A stretch of 12,091 nt of DNA from NCBI GenBank assembly GCA_050014815.1, contig JBEKCP010000562.1, positions 1 to 12,091 on the forward strand, in the 5' to 3' direction. Origin of the DNA: JBEKCP01 sp050014815 (GTDB taxonomy: Bacteria > Planctomycetota > Planctomycetia > Pirellulales > Thermoguttaceae). The number at the start of each line of letters is the position of its first letter. Position 1 is the first letter of the stretch. Position numbers and translations under genes: made by a program. The notes beneath the pieces were generated by a model that ran no database searches, was not told where the DNA came from, and saw only the letters and a list, made by a program, of their open reading frames with translations. Shown piece after piece: positions 6,079-11,961 of the stretch.

Positions 6079-7012
6079 ACGAGCGATTGATGCAGTTCCG
6101 TGTCGGCGTGATGGTCCTGGCCACCTTGATTATCACCGCCATTCTCGTCGCGCTGTTCGGCGGCATGCCCTCGATGTTGCACGGCAAATACACGATTTAC
6201 GTGCAATTCTCGGACGCGCCGGGCGTGGCCCGCGATACCCCGGTCCGCAAGAGCGGCATCCGGATCGGCCGGGTCACCAAGGTCCGCCTTACCGACGACG
6301 AGAGGCCGGTCCTGGTCACCGCCGAGATCGATACCGAGTACCAGCTCCACCATAACGAGGTGTGCCGGGCGGTCAGCTCGATCCTGATGGGCCCATCGGC
6401 TCGGTCGACGAGACCGCCAAGGGCATGCAGTCGGTCTTCACCCGCCTCGACCGCCTCCTGTCGGCCAACGAAGATCGGATCTCCCGGGTCATCGTCCAGG
6501 CGGACAAGACGCTCGATGTCATGCAGCAAACGCTCACCAGCGCCAACGGCATCCTCGGCGACCCGCAGGTCCGCGCGCAGTTCAAAGACACCATGGCCCA
6601 GTTGCCCAAGGTGCTCACGAAGGTCCAGGTCACGATGGACGAGATGGGCGAGGGGCTCAACGCCTTGCAGGCGAACCTGCGGAACCTCGAAGGCGTAACG
6701 AAGCCGCTGGGCGAGCGCGGCGAGACGCTCGTCCGCCGCATCGACGCGAGCACCGACAAGCTCGACCGCCTCATGGACGAGATGCTCCGCTTCACCGAGA
6801 GCCTGAACAGCTCGCAGGGCTCGCTCGGCCAGCTCCTTCACGACCGGGAGCTCTACCAGCACATCAACCGCGCCGCCAAGAACATCGAGGAGCTTAGCCG
6901 GGAGCTCGGGCCGCTGATGGACGACGTCAGGGTCTTCAGCGACAAGATCGCGCGGCATCCCGAGGTGCTGGGCGTCCGCGGCGCGATCCAGAAGAATTCG
7001 GGCATGAAGTAA
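6075..7012 (+). pseudogene. mlaD: MlaD-type MCE-domain protein, frameshifted with apparent deletion
   Basis: MlaD proteins are anchored by one helix and form a periplasmic lipid-carrying ring of MCE domains. The first part starts at ATG 6075, has a membrane helix (about residues 10-29, VGVMVLATLIITAILVALFG) and the MCE start (YTIYVQFSDAPGVARDTPVR then SGIRIGRVTKVRL), up to EVCRAVSSILMG near 6390. Family sense then continues in another frame as PIGSVDETAKGMQSVFTRLD to the stop at 7012, with long helices (LTKVQVTMDEMGEGLNAL, INRAAKNIEELSRELGPLMD) and the end ARHPEVLGVRGAIQKNSG. Besides the frame change, the rest of the MCE barrel (roughly 40-50 residues, including the expected GD..LEFV strand) is missing, so one base error would not restore it. 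The downstream frame could start at GTG 6362 (216 residues). Either a real mutation or an assembly collapse. Confidence 0.8.
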
Positions 7013-7080
7013 GCCCGCTCGACATCGGGCCGCCTTGCGTTGGTCGCCTCTGCGTCGAAGAGTAGGCACCACTGCTCTGG

Positions 7081-7129
7081 CGATTGGCTTCTTCCAAGGC
7101 GGAGTGGCTCGAGAAAAGCCCTTGCGTTC
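7081..7129 (+). repeat. ~50-bp direct repeat, copy A
   Basis: It matches 9034-9083 at about 80 percent over its first 40 positions. The shared core is GGCGGAGTGGC followed by AGAAAA, preceded by CGATT and CC. It ends with TTGCGT, where copy B has TTGCAC. Each copy lies upstream of an open frame, so it may be a conserved promoter block or the edge of a duplicated or mobile unit. Confidence 0.6.
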
Positions 7130-7149
7130 AGCCTCGGAATATGTATAAT
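7122..7149 (+). promoter_or_regulatory. promoter of the 186-residue protein / TPR operon
   Basis: TTGCGT (7122-7127), a 16-bp spacer and a perfect TATAAT (7144-7149). The predicted leader is about 70 nt and contains AAGGAG at 7215-7220. The gap 7013-7227 holds no gene. Confidence 0.45.
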
Positions 7150-7227
7150 TTGTACACTCCTTCTGTGTGGCCTCCTTCTGCCGGATCGAAACAACACCGC
7201 CCCCGCCCCAAACCAAGGAGATTCTTC

Positions 7228-7788
7228 GTGGACAATTCGAGATATGGCGTGCCTCTAACGCTCGACGAGTTCGTCGAGGCCGTGGCTGGCAAGTGCAGCC
7301 CTGCAAGGGCCGCCGCGTTTGCCGCCGCCGTTCTCTGCGAGCAGGGCTACAACCCTGACGAGCCCAGAGATTGGAGAGGCAGATGGACCACGGACGGTTC
7401 CGGAACTTCAGGGAATTCGGGCATTTCCTACGCTGACTGGCTGGACGCGGTCCAGTTTGGCGCTGCCGGAATCTCCTCTCGGAACTTGTCCGGAACCTCG
7501 GGCGCCGGCGACCGTAGCCGCGAGCCGGGCGGCGGCGGAGCGACGAGCACGAACGACGAGCCAGTGCCGGCCCCACCCACGAAGAACCCCTCGCCCGGGA
7601 CGCCGGTCCCGATCCCGGTGCCGCCAGAACTCCTAAACCCGCCGGCGATACAGCAGCCGGGACACCGCTTCCGGCCGTGGAGAGAAGGACCGTGGGGCCC
7701 CGGAGGCCCATTTTCTGACTGGGACTGGTATCGGAGAAACGGCATTGATCCGCATCACTTTTTCGGCGATCTTCCCGGGATGGCTTAG
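7228..7788 (+). CDS. hypothetical Pro/Gly-rich protein with NPDEPRD..GRWT motif
   Basis: 186 residues from GTG 7228, chosen because AAGGAG lies 7 nt upstream; longer in-frame reading has no ribosome binding site. Residues 1-38 look helical and acidic (LTLDEFVEAVAGKCSPARAA). Residues 41-54 read YNPDEPRDWRGRWT, a motif I recall near the start of disordered linkers in various planctomycete and phage-associated proteins, where it precedes a variable C-terminal part. Then come a low-complexity stretch rich in G, S and T (55-110), a proline-rich segment with VPIPVPPELLNPP, and a tail rich in W, F and H (WGPGGPFSDWDWYRRNG then DPHHFFGDLPGM). There is no signal peptide and no membrane helix. It lies 23 bp before a secreted TPR protein on the same strand, so the two are probably one operon. 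Function unknown. Confidence 0.72.
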   Translation: MDNSRYGVPLTLDEFVEAVAGKCSPARAAAFAAAVLCEQGYNPDEPRDWRGRWTTDGSGTSGNSGISYADWLDAVQFGAAGISSRNLSGTSGAGDRSREPGGGGATSTNDEPVPAPPTKNPSPGTPVPIPVPPELLNPPAIQQPGHRFRPWREGPWGPGGPFSDWDWYRRNGIDPHHFFGDLPGMA

Positions 7789-7811
7789 CTAGATTGATAG
7801 GAAGGTTCGAC

Positions 7812-8951
7812 ATGATAAAGGGGCATTATCTGGTCGGTGTAGTATGCGCAGGGGCTATTTTCGTCACGACCTTTTCTCTGGCCTCAGAGCCGGACCCTGC
7901 CGACGATGCGATGCGAAAGGGGCAGTCCTACCTTGATGCGGGAAAGAGCGATTTGGCGATCGCCCTGTTCAGCGAGGCCATCAAGATTCGACCAGCATGG
8001 GGCGAACCACGCTTGTGCCGGGGCTGCGCGTTGCTAAAAAAGGGCAAGTACGAACTTGCTATTGGCGACCTGCGGGAGGCAAGCCGCCTTGAGCCTCAGT
8101 TTGCGGAGCCACTCCGGTATCTGGGCGATGCGTACCTCGAAATCCGTGACTACCGGAGAGCCGAGGAGAGTTACACAGAAGCACTTCGGCTCGACCCCCG
8201 CAATGACGGTCCGAACTCGATCACGTATGTCAACCGCGGACTGGCTCACGCGGCGATGAACGAGTTCGCCGCAGCGATCGCAGATCACGACCAAGCGATC
8301 CGGCATGCTCCGAAGGACGCTACGGCCTATGCGTACCGGGGGGACGTTTACCGGCGGTTGGGCGAATTCAACAAGGCGATCAAGGATTGCACTGCGGCGA
8401 TCGAGCTTGAGCCGAGGAATGGCCTCGGCTACGTCCACCGGGCCGCTGCGTACTGCTGTGCGGGGGACTGGGACAAGGCCATCACTGATTGCAACGAGGC
8501 GATTCGGCTTGACCCAAGGGATGCCCGGGCGTACCTCCATAGGGCTTACGCCTACAACGGCAAGGGCGAGATCGATAAGGCTGCCGGCGAGTGTAGTGAA
8601 GCGATCCGACTCGACCCTAAGAGCCCTGAGGCGTACATCCTCCGGAGCGCCGTCTATCTCCGGACCGACAAATTCGACGCCGCTATCAGCGACGGCACCG
8701 AGGCCGTCAGGCTTGACCCAAAGAATGCCTTAGCTTATGCCTATAGGGGTTACGCCTACAGCGGTAAGGGGGAGATGGATAAGGCTATTAGCGATTACAG
8801 CGAAGCGATCCGCTTGGAGCCAAAGGTCTTGCGCGGATTCACCCACTACCGCCGCGGCACGGCTTATGCCGCGACGGGCGAGAGGGCCAAAGCGGAAGAG
8901 GATTTTGCGCAAGCCAAGAAACTCGGATACAAGCCCGCCGAAAACCCCTGA
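7812..8951 (+). CDS. secreted tetratricopeptide-repeat protein
   Basis: 379 residues from ATG 7812, preceded 6 nt upstream by AGGAAGG; a TTG six codons earlier would leave no room for this site. An N-terminal signal peptide (about residues 1-25, hydrophobic LVGVVCAGAIFVTTFSLA, likely cut before SEPD) suggests export. The rest is about ten 34-residue TPR units in tandem, with recurring AIxDCxEAIRLDP and AYxxRGxAY signatures, for example KAITDCNEAIRLDPRDARAY and KAISDYSEAIRLEPK. TPRs are protein-binding scaffolds; no catalytic domain is attached. It follows the 186-residue gene by 23 bp. Its codons include AGG and many T- or A-ending choices and look less GC-rich than the mla and lipA genes, which could mean recent acquisition. 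Partner unknown. Confidence 0.88.
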   Translation: MIKGHYLVGVVCAGAIFVTTFSLASEPDPADDAMRKGQSYLDAGKSDLAIALFSEAIKIRPAWGEPRLCRGCALLKKGKYELAIGDLREASRLEPQFAEPLRYLGDAYLEIRDYRRAEESYTEALRLDPRNDGPNSITYVNRGLAHAAMNEFAAAIADHDQAIRHAPKDATAYAYRGDVYRRLGEFNKAIKDCTAAIELEPRNGLGYVHRAAAYCCAGDWDKAITDCNEAIRLDPRDARAYLHRAYAYNGKGEIDKAAGECSEAIRLDPKSPEAYILRSAVYLRTDKFDAAISDGTEAVRLDPKNALAYAYRGYAYSGKGEMDKAISDYSEAIRLEPKVLRGFTHYRRGTAYAATGERAKAEEDFAQAKKLGYKPAENP

Positions 8952-9033
8952 ACGAAGGAAACGATCTTGCACTCATCGGCGGCTACGGGCCCATCGCCGC
9001 CCCTGCGCCGAACGGCGCGCAGGATCATTCCGA

Positions 9034-9083
9034 CGATTTGCTCCTCCCAGGGCGGAGTGGCCCTAGAAAAACTGTTGCACTTC
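9034..9083 (+). repeat. ~50-bp direct repeat, copy B
   Basis: Partner of 7081-7129, in the same orientation and 83 bp after the TPR stop. It ends with TTGCAC (9075-9080), followed by a TAATAG-like box at 9096. It contains a small AGGGC/GCCCT dyad that copy A lacks. Confidence 0.6.
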
Positions 9084-9085
9084 CC

Positions 9086-9487
9086 ATGAAAGTGCTAATA
9101 GACATCGCGTGTTCGACCATAAAGGCGCCCCTTGCCGCAGCGATGGCCTGGATGGCGTTGTTGGGCGGCGGAGCCGATGGCGCTCTTGTATTCCCGGAGA
9201 TCGAAGGGCCGGCGGAACCTTATTTGGTTCGGGAAGACTGCGAAAACGCTGTCAGGGCGGTCTGTTTCATCTTACCAGTTCATCCAGTAGTGTCGCGCGA
9301 CTTGATGAATGGGGCGAACCGGCAGAACCCGCGGCTTCGCACACCTCGTGAAAGTGCCGGGGGGATGCCGACCGCGGCAACTGACGGGTGGAGGATACCT
9401 GACGCAATTGAGACCGGGATGAAAGCCGACGAACTGCAATTAGGGAAGGCCGGCGAGTTGCAGTTCAGATTGTCCGCGCCACCCTAA
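9086..9487 (+). CDS. hypothetical ORF with signal-peptide-like start (weak)
   Basis: 133 residues from ATG 9086. The first ~33 residues (MKVLIDIACSTIKAPLAAAM then AWMALLGGGADGA) resemble a signal peptide. The rest (for example VFPEIEGPAEPYLVREDCEN) matches no family I know and has an ordinary composition. There is no Shine-Dalgarno site. The frame ends 3 bp before the end of the convergent PEGA gene, inside a dispersed intergenic repeat. If the -10-like box at 9096 is used, this ATG would be upstream of the transcript start, and ATG 9143 in the same frame would be the alternative. It could be a decayed gene or chance; 8952-9490 otherwise holds only repeat copy B and a GCGCC/GGCGC dyad near 9005-9018. 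Confidence 0.3.
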   Translation: MKVLIDIACSTIKAPLAAAMAWMALLGGGADGALVFPEIEGPAEPYLVREDCENAVRAVCFILPVHPVVSRDLMNGANRQNPRLRTPRESAGGMPTAATDGWRIPDAIETGMKADELQLGKAGELQFRLSAPP

Positions 9488-9490
9488 TCC

Positions 9491-9512
9491 CTAACCGCCA
9501 GTCCCTAATTCC
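9491..9512 (-). repeat. dispersed 22-bp repeat, copy 2
   Basis: On the minus strand this matches 1165-1186 at 18 of 22 positions. It supplies the last codons and the stop of the PEGA lipoprotein gene. Confidence 0.5.
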
Positions 9513-10006
9513 TGCGGGGGCGGCAGTGCGTAGAGCGACTGCCCGCGGACCCCCGCCGGGCCAGGCCCCGGCCCGGCGCCGGGGACGCCCGTGACGCCGC
9601 GGCGGAGACTCTCGGCCCGGTTGAGCAACTGGTCCGTAGGCACCACCGCCTGCGGCTGCAACCGGAAGTCGTAGGTCCGCTGGTCGCGGAGCTTGCCGGG
9701 GACCATGTTCTCCGAGACGAAATCGGCCGGCGGTATCTCGTACCACGGCGGCGACACGTTCTGCATCACCGTCAGCGTCTCGTAACCGTCCTTGACCAGG
9801 CGGATCTTGCGCTCGCCGTAGTAGAGGAACGGGGTCGTGATGGGCGTGATGCCGATCTCGTGGTCATCCACGTAGGCCAGGGCTCCGGGCGGATCGCTGC
9901 GGATGGTCATCTGCCGCTCGACGCAGCCGGCGGCCAGACTCGCTGCGATCAAGCCCGCGGCCAGGCCAAGGCGGCCTCCAGCGGGCGGGCTTGACCGCCG
10001 CGCCCG
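9491..10006 (-). CDS. PEGA-domain lipoprotein
   Basis: 171 residues from ATG 10006. The signal peptide MRARRSSPP..LAAGLIAASLAAGC has a lipobox LAAGC, so the mature protein is lipid-anchored at that cysteine. A frame extension to ATG 10039 adds 11 codons including AGG, TGT and CGA, unlike the rest of the gene; AGGTG lies about 8 nt before the chosen start. The mature part begins with a PEGA repeat (MTIRSDPPGALAYVDDHEIG then TPITTPFLYYGERKIRLVK), a surface beta-fold found in envelope proteins. A conserved-looking middle (YEIPPADFVSENMVP) and a Pro/Gly-rich tail follow. It lies 119-152 bp downstream of lipA on the same strand and may be its operon partner or have its own promoter. PEGA lipoproteins of this size are common in planctomycetes; the exact role is unknown. 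Confidence 0.83.
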   Translation of the reverse strand, partial: RARRSSPPAGGRLGLAAGLIAASLAAGCVERQMTIRSDPPGALAYVDDHEIGITPITTPFLYYGERKIRLVKDGYETLTVMQNVSPPWYEIPPADFVSENMVPGKLRDQRTYDFRLQPQAVVPTDQLLNRAESLRRGVTGVPGAGPGPGPAGVRGQSLYALPPPQELGTGG

Positions 10007-10158
10007 CATCGGTCGACACCTGCTGGTGCGATGGGCCATGGTGGAACCACCGAGGGAAAAGGAAAATGGGCGGCAGAGTATAGCCGTCCGGCCGCCCGGG
10101 GGCTAGGCCATATTATTCATGGGTAAGGCATGACTCCCGCCATCTTCCGCGGCGGCAT

Positions 10159-11097
10159 TCAATGCCAATCCCCCTCACCTGCCCCTCTCCCGGAGGGAGA
10201 GAGAAGCATCTCGGCGGCGTGATAGCTCGACCGGACAAATGGGCCGGCGGCCACGTGGGTAAAACCGATCCGCCGGGCCGCCTGGCCCAGATCGTCGAAC
10301 TCCTCGACCGGCAGGTAGCGGACTACCGGCACCTGGGCCGGCGACGGCTGGAGATACTGCCCGAGTGTGAGCATCCGGCAGCCGGCCTCCGCCAACTCGG
10401 CCAGGGTGTCGAGCAACTCCTCGGTGGTCTCGCCCAGGCCGAGCATCAGGCCGGTCTTCAGGCGGATGGCGGGGGCCTGGCGGGCGATGCGGCGGAACAT
10501 GGCGAGCGTCCAGCGGTAGTCTGCCCGGCGACCGCGGATCGCCCGGTAGAGCCGGGGCACCGTCTCCGTGTTGTGGTTGTAGACCTCGGGGCCGGCCTGG
10601 ACGAGCCGATCCACCGCCGCCGTCGAGCCGCCGAAGTCGGACGGGAGGACCTCGACCGTGGCAGCCGTCGCCCGGCGGATCTCCGCGATCGTGCGGACGA
10701 AGTGTTCCGCGCCGCCGTCGGGCAGGTCGTCGCGGGTGACGCACGTCACCACGACGTGCCGCAACCCGAGCCGCCGGACCGCCTCGGCCACTCGCCGCGG
10801 CTCATCGGGGTCCGGCCGAGCACCCTCTGGGTGGGGCGGTCCCTTGGCCACGCTGCAAAAGCGGCATGTCCGGGTGCAGACGCCGCCAAGGATCATGAAT
10901 GTGGCCGTCTTCCGGGCGTAGCACTCCATGCGGTTGGGGCACCGGGCGTGTTGGCAGACCGTCTCCAGGCCCAACTCGTCGATGAGCCGCGCGGTGAAGT
11001 GGTTCGCGTTGCCCTTGGGCACGTTCCGCTTCAGCCAACGGGGAAGGCCCGGCGCCGTTTGCCTTTCGGCCTCGGGGTGGAAAAGGGCCGGCTTCAT
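10159..11097 (-). CDS. lipA: lipoyl synthase (radical SAM)
   Basis: 312 residues. It inserts two sulfurs into protein-bound octanoyl groups to make the lipoyl cofactor of 2-oxoacid dehydrogenases and the glycine cleavage system. The auxiliary cluster cysteines are in CQHARCPNRMEC (C48, C53, C59) and the radical-SAM cysteines in CTRTCRFC (C74, C78, C81). Other family marks are VTCVTRDDLPDGGAEHF, VYNHNTETVPRLY, IRLKTGLMLGLGE and LGQYLQPS, with the serine ligand in RSSYHAAE (residues 289-296). The last ~14 residues (from LSPSGRG) are read through a palindromic repeat and are not part of the usual enzyme. The start overlaps the upstream antitoxin stop (ATGA), and AGGA lies 6 nt before the ATG. 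No lipB is in the window. Confidence 0.95.
   Translation of the reverse strand: MKPALFHPEAERQTAPGLPRWLKRNVPKGNANHFTARLIDELGLETVCQHARCPNRMECYARKTATFMILGGVCTRTCRFCSVAKGPPHPEGARPDPDEPRRVAEAVRRLGLRHVVVTCVTRDDLPDGGAEHFVRTIAEIRRATAATVEVLPSDFGGSTAAVDRLVQAGPEVYNHNTETVPRLYRAIRGRRADYRWTLAMFRRIARQAPAIRLKTGLMLGLGETTEELLDTLAELAEAGCRMLTLGQYLQPSPAQVPVVRYLPVEEFDDLGQAARRIGFTHVAAGPFVRSSYHAAEMLLSPSGRGAGEGDWH
10172..10205. repeat. palindromic intergenic-type repeat within lipA 3' end
   Basis: CTCTCCC-gga-GGGAGAG (10185-10201) with a C-rich left flank. It resembles the widespread CCCTCTCCC..GGGAGAGGG repeat of many high-GC genomes. On the minus strand it encodes the LipA tail PSGRGAGEG. Confidence 0.65.
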
Positions 11098-11324
11098 CCG
11101 AATTCCTGGTGCAGTCGGCGGAACACGTCGGCGGCTGGGATGCCTTTCACCCTACCTTCGGCCAACTCGGCGGCCCGCCGCTGGGCGATCGCGATCGAAG
11201 CATCGTCAAATGCCGGCGGCTCCTCTTCGTCCAAGCTGGCGATCAACTGCTTTGCCAATATCGCCCTGGATTCCGCCGGCAGGCCGAGCAGCTCGATGGC
11301 CAACCTCTCAAGATTCGTCGACAT
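11094..11324 (-). CDS. orphan addiction-module antitoxin (Unstab_antitox-like)
   Basis: 76 residues from ATG 11324, with GAGGT about 6 nt upstream. The acidic sequence, with LAIELLGLPAESRAILAKQL, then ASLDEEEPP, then AIAQRRAAELAEGRVKGIPAADVFRRL, matches the small antitoxin family Pfam calls Unstab_antitox (addiction module component), which normally precedes a RelE/ParE-type toxin gene. Here the next gene is lipA, whose ATG overlaps this stop by 4 bases, so the toxin slot is taken by a housekeeping enzyme. An extended -10 promoter (TGGTATAAT) lies about 40 nt before the start. Longer in-frame reading upstream crosses this promoter and the smpB start and was not used. It may have become a leader cistron for lipA, or may neutralise a toxin encoded elsewhere. 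Confidence 0.8.
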   Translation of the reverse strand: MSTNLERLAIELLGLPAESRAILAKQLIASLDEEEPPAFDDASIAIAQRRAAELAEGRVKGIPAADVFRRLHQEFG

Positions 11325-11363
11325 GGGCAGACCTCTTCGACCAAGTTCCCCCCACTGTCTGCC

Positions 11364-11369
11364 ATTATA
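11364..11369 (-). promoter_or_regulatory. extended -10 promoter of antitoxin-lipA operon
   Basis: TATAAT on the minus strand preceded by TGG, giving TGGTATAAT. No good -35 is seen, as expected for an extended -10 promoter. A leader of about 30 nt follows and includes GAGGT. Confidence 0.5.
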
Positions 11370-11395
11370 CCATTCCGCCCGGGCGATGGACTCCT

Positions 11396-11401
11396 TATAA
11401 T
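11396..11401 (+). promoter_or_regulatory. -10 box of smpB
   Basis: TATAAT on the plus strand, 8 nt before the smpB ATG, with only AGTTTTTC between and no Shine-Dalgarno site. It is 26 bp from the opposing TATAAT, so the two promoters share one short region. Confidence 0.45.
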
Positions 11402-11409
11402 AGTTTTTC

Positions 11410-11901
11410 ATGGCGAAACCCGGGAAGAAAAGAAAGTCGGCCGACGGCCCCAACGAGCGGCTGGTGAGCGAGAACCGCAAGGCCAAACACAACTTCACGG
11501 TCCTGGAGACGCTCGAGTGCGGCATCGCCCTGGTGGGGAGCGAGGTCAAGAGCCTGCGCTCCGGGCGGATCTCGCTCGAGGAGGCCTACGGCCGGGTCAA
11601 GGAGAACGAGGTCTGGCTGGTGGGCTGCGACATCCCCGAGTATATGGATGCCAACCAATTCAACCACCGGCCAAAACGCCCACGGAAGCTGCTCCTCCAC
11701 CGGCGGGAGGTCAAGCGGTTCGCCCAGCGGGCGTTCGAGAAAGGCCTGACGCTGGTGCCGTTGAAGTTGTACTTCAAGCGGGGGATGGCCAAAGTGCTCC
11801 TCGGCCTCTGTCGCGGCCGTACCCGGTACGACAAGCGCGAGGCCATGAAGAAGGCCGAGGCCCAGCGGGACATGCTCCGCCAGGTGCACGGGCGGCGGTA
11901 G
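11410..11901 (+). CDS. smpB: SsrA-binding protein SmpB
   Basis: 163 residues. It binds tmRNA and brings it to stalled ribosomes for trans-translation. Family marks are ENRKAKHNFTVLETLECGIA, LVGSEVKSLRSGRISLEEAY, the DIPEYMDANQFNHRPKRPRK segment with LLLHRREVKRF, KGLTLVPLKLYFKRG, and the C-terminal GRTRYDKREAMKKAEAQRDM tail that reaches into the decoding centre. Length is normal and nothing is missing. The ATG at 11410 is 8 nt after a TATAAT box, suggesting a leaderless mRNA. It is divergent from the antitoxin-lipA operon. No tmRNA (ssrA) gene is visible in the 190 bp that follow, which are repeat DNA. Confidence 0.95.
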   Translation: MAKPGKKRKSADGPNERLVSENRKAKHNFTVLETLECGIALVGSEVKSLRSGRISLEEAYGRVKENEVWLVGCDIPEYMDANQFNHRPKRPRKLLLHRREVKRFAQRAFEKGLTLVPLKLYFKRGMAKVLLGLCRGRTRYDKREAMKKAEAQRDMLRQVHGRR

Positions 11902-11961
11902 GCGGCGGATGAACTATCCGGGGGGGCGGTGCGTATTACCCCATATTACACTGGCGTTCGC

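Noticed and set aside
6380..6400. Programmed ribosomal frameshift in mlaD
   Set aside because: There is no slippery heptamer, and the missing MCE segment cannot be explained by a frameshift alone.
4254..6698. 814-codon plus-strand open frame through the mla region
   Set aside because: Up to about 6074 it is an out-of-frame shadow of mlaE and mlaF with Arg/Gly/Pro-rich nonsense. Only its part from 6075 to about 6390 is real (mlaD start), and after that it is shadow again.
6197..7813. 538-codon minus-strand open frame
   Set aside because: It is antisense to mlaD and the 186-residue gene and has no motifs; the plus-strand genes have ribosome binding sites and family motifs.
7081..9083. Integron cassette with attC sites
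   Set aside because: The flanking repeats show no paired RYYYAAC/GTTRRRY core sites or attC-like stem, and no integrase is in view.
10162..11400. 412-codon plus-strand open frame
   Set aside because: It is antisense to lipA, whose cysteine motifs settle the coding strand.
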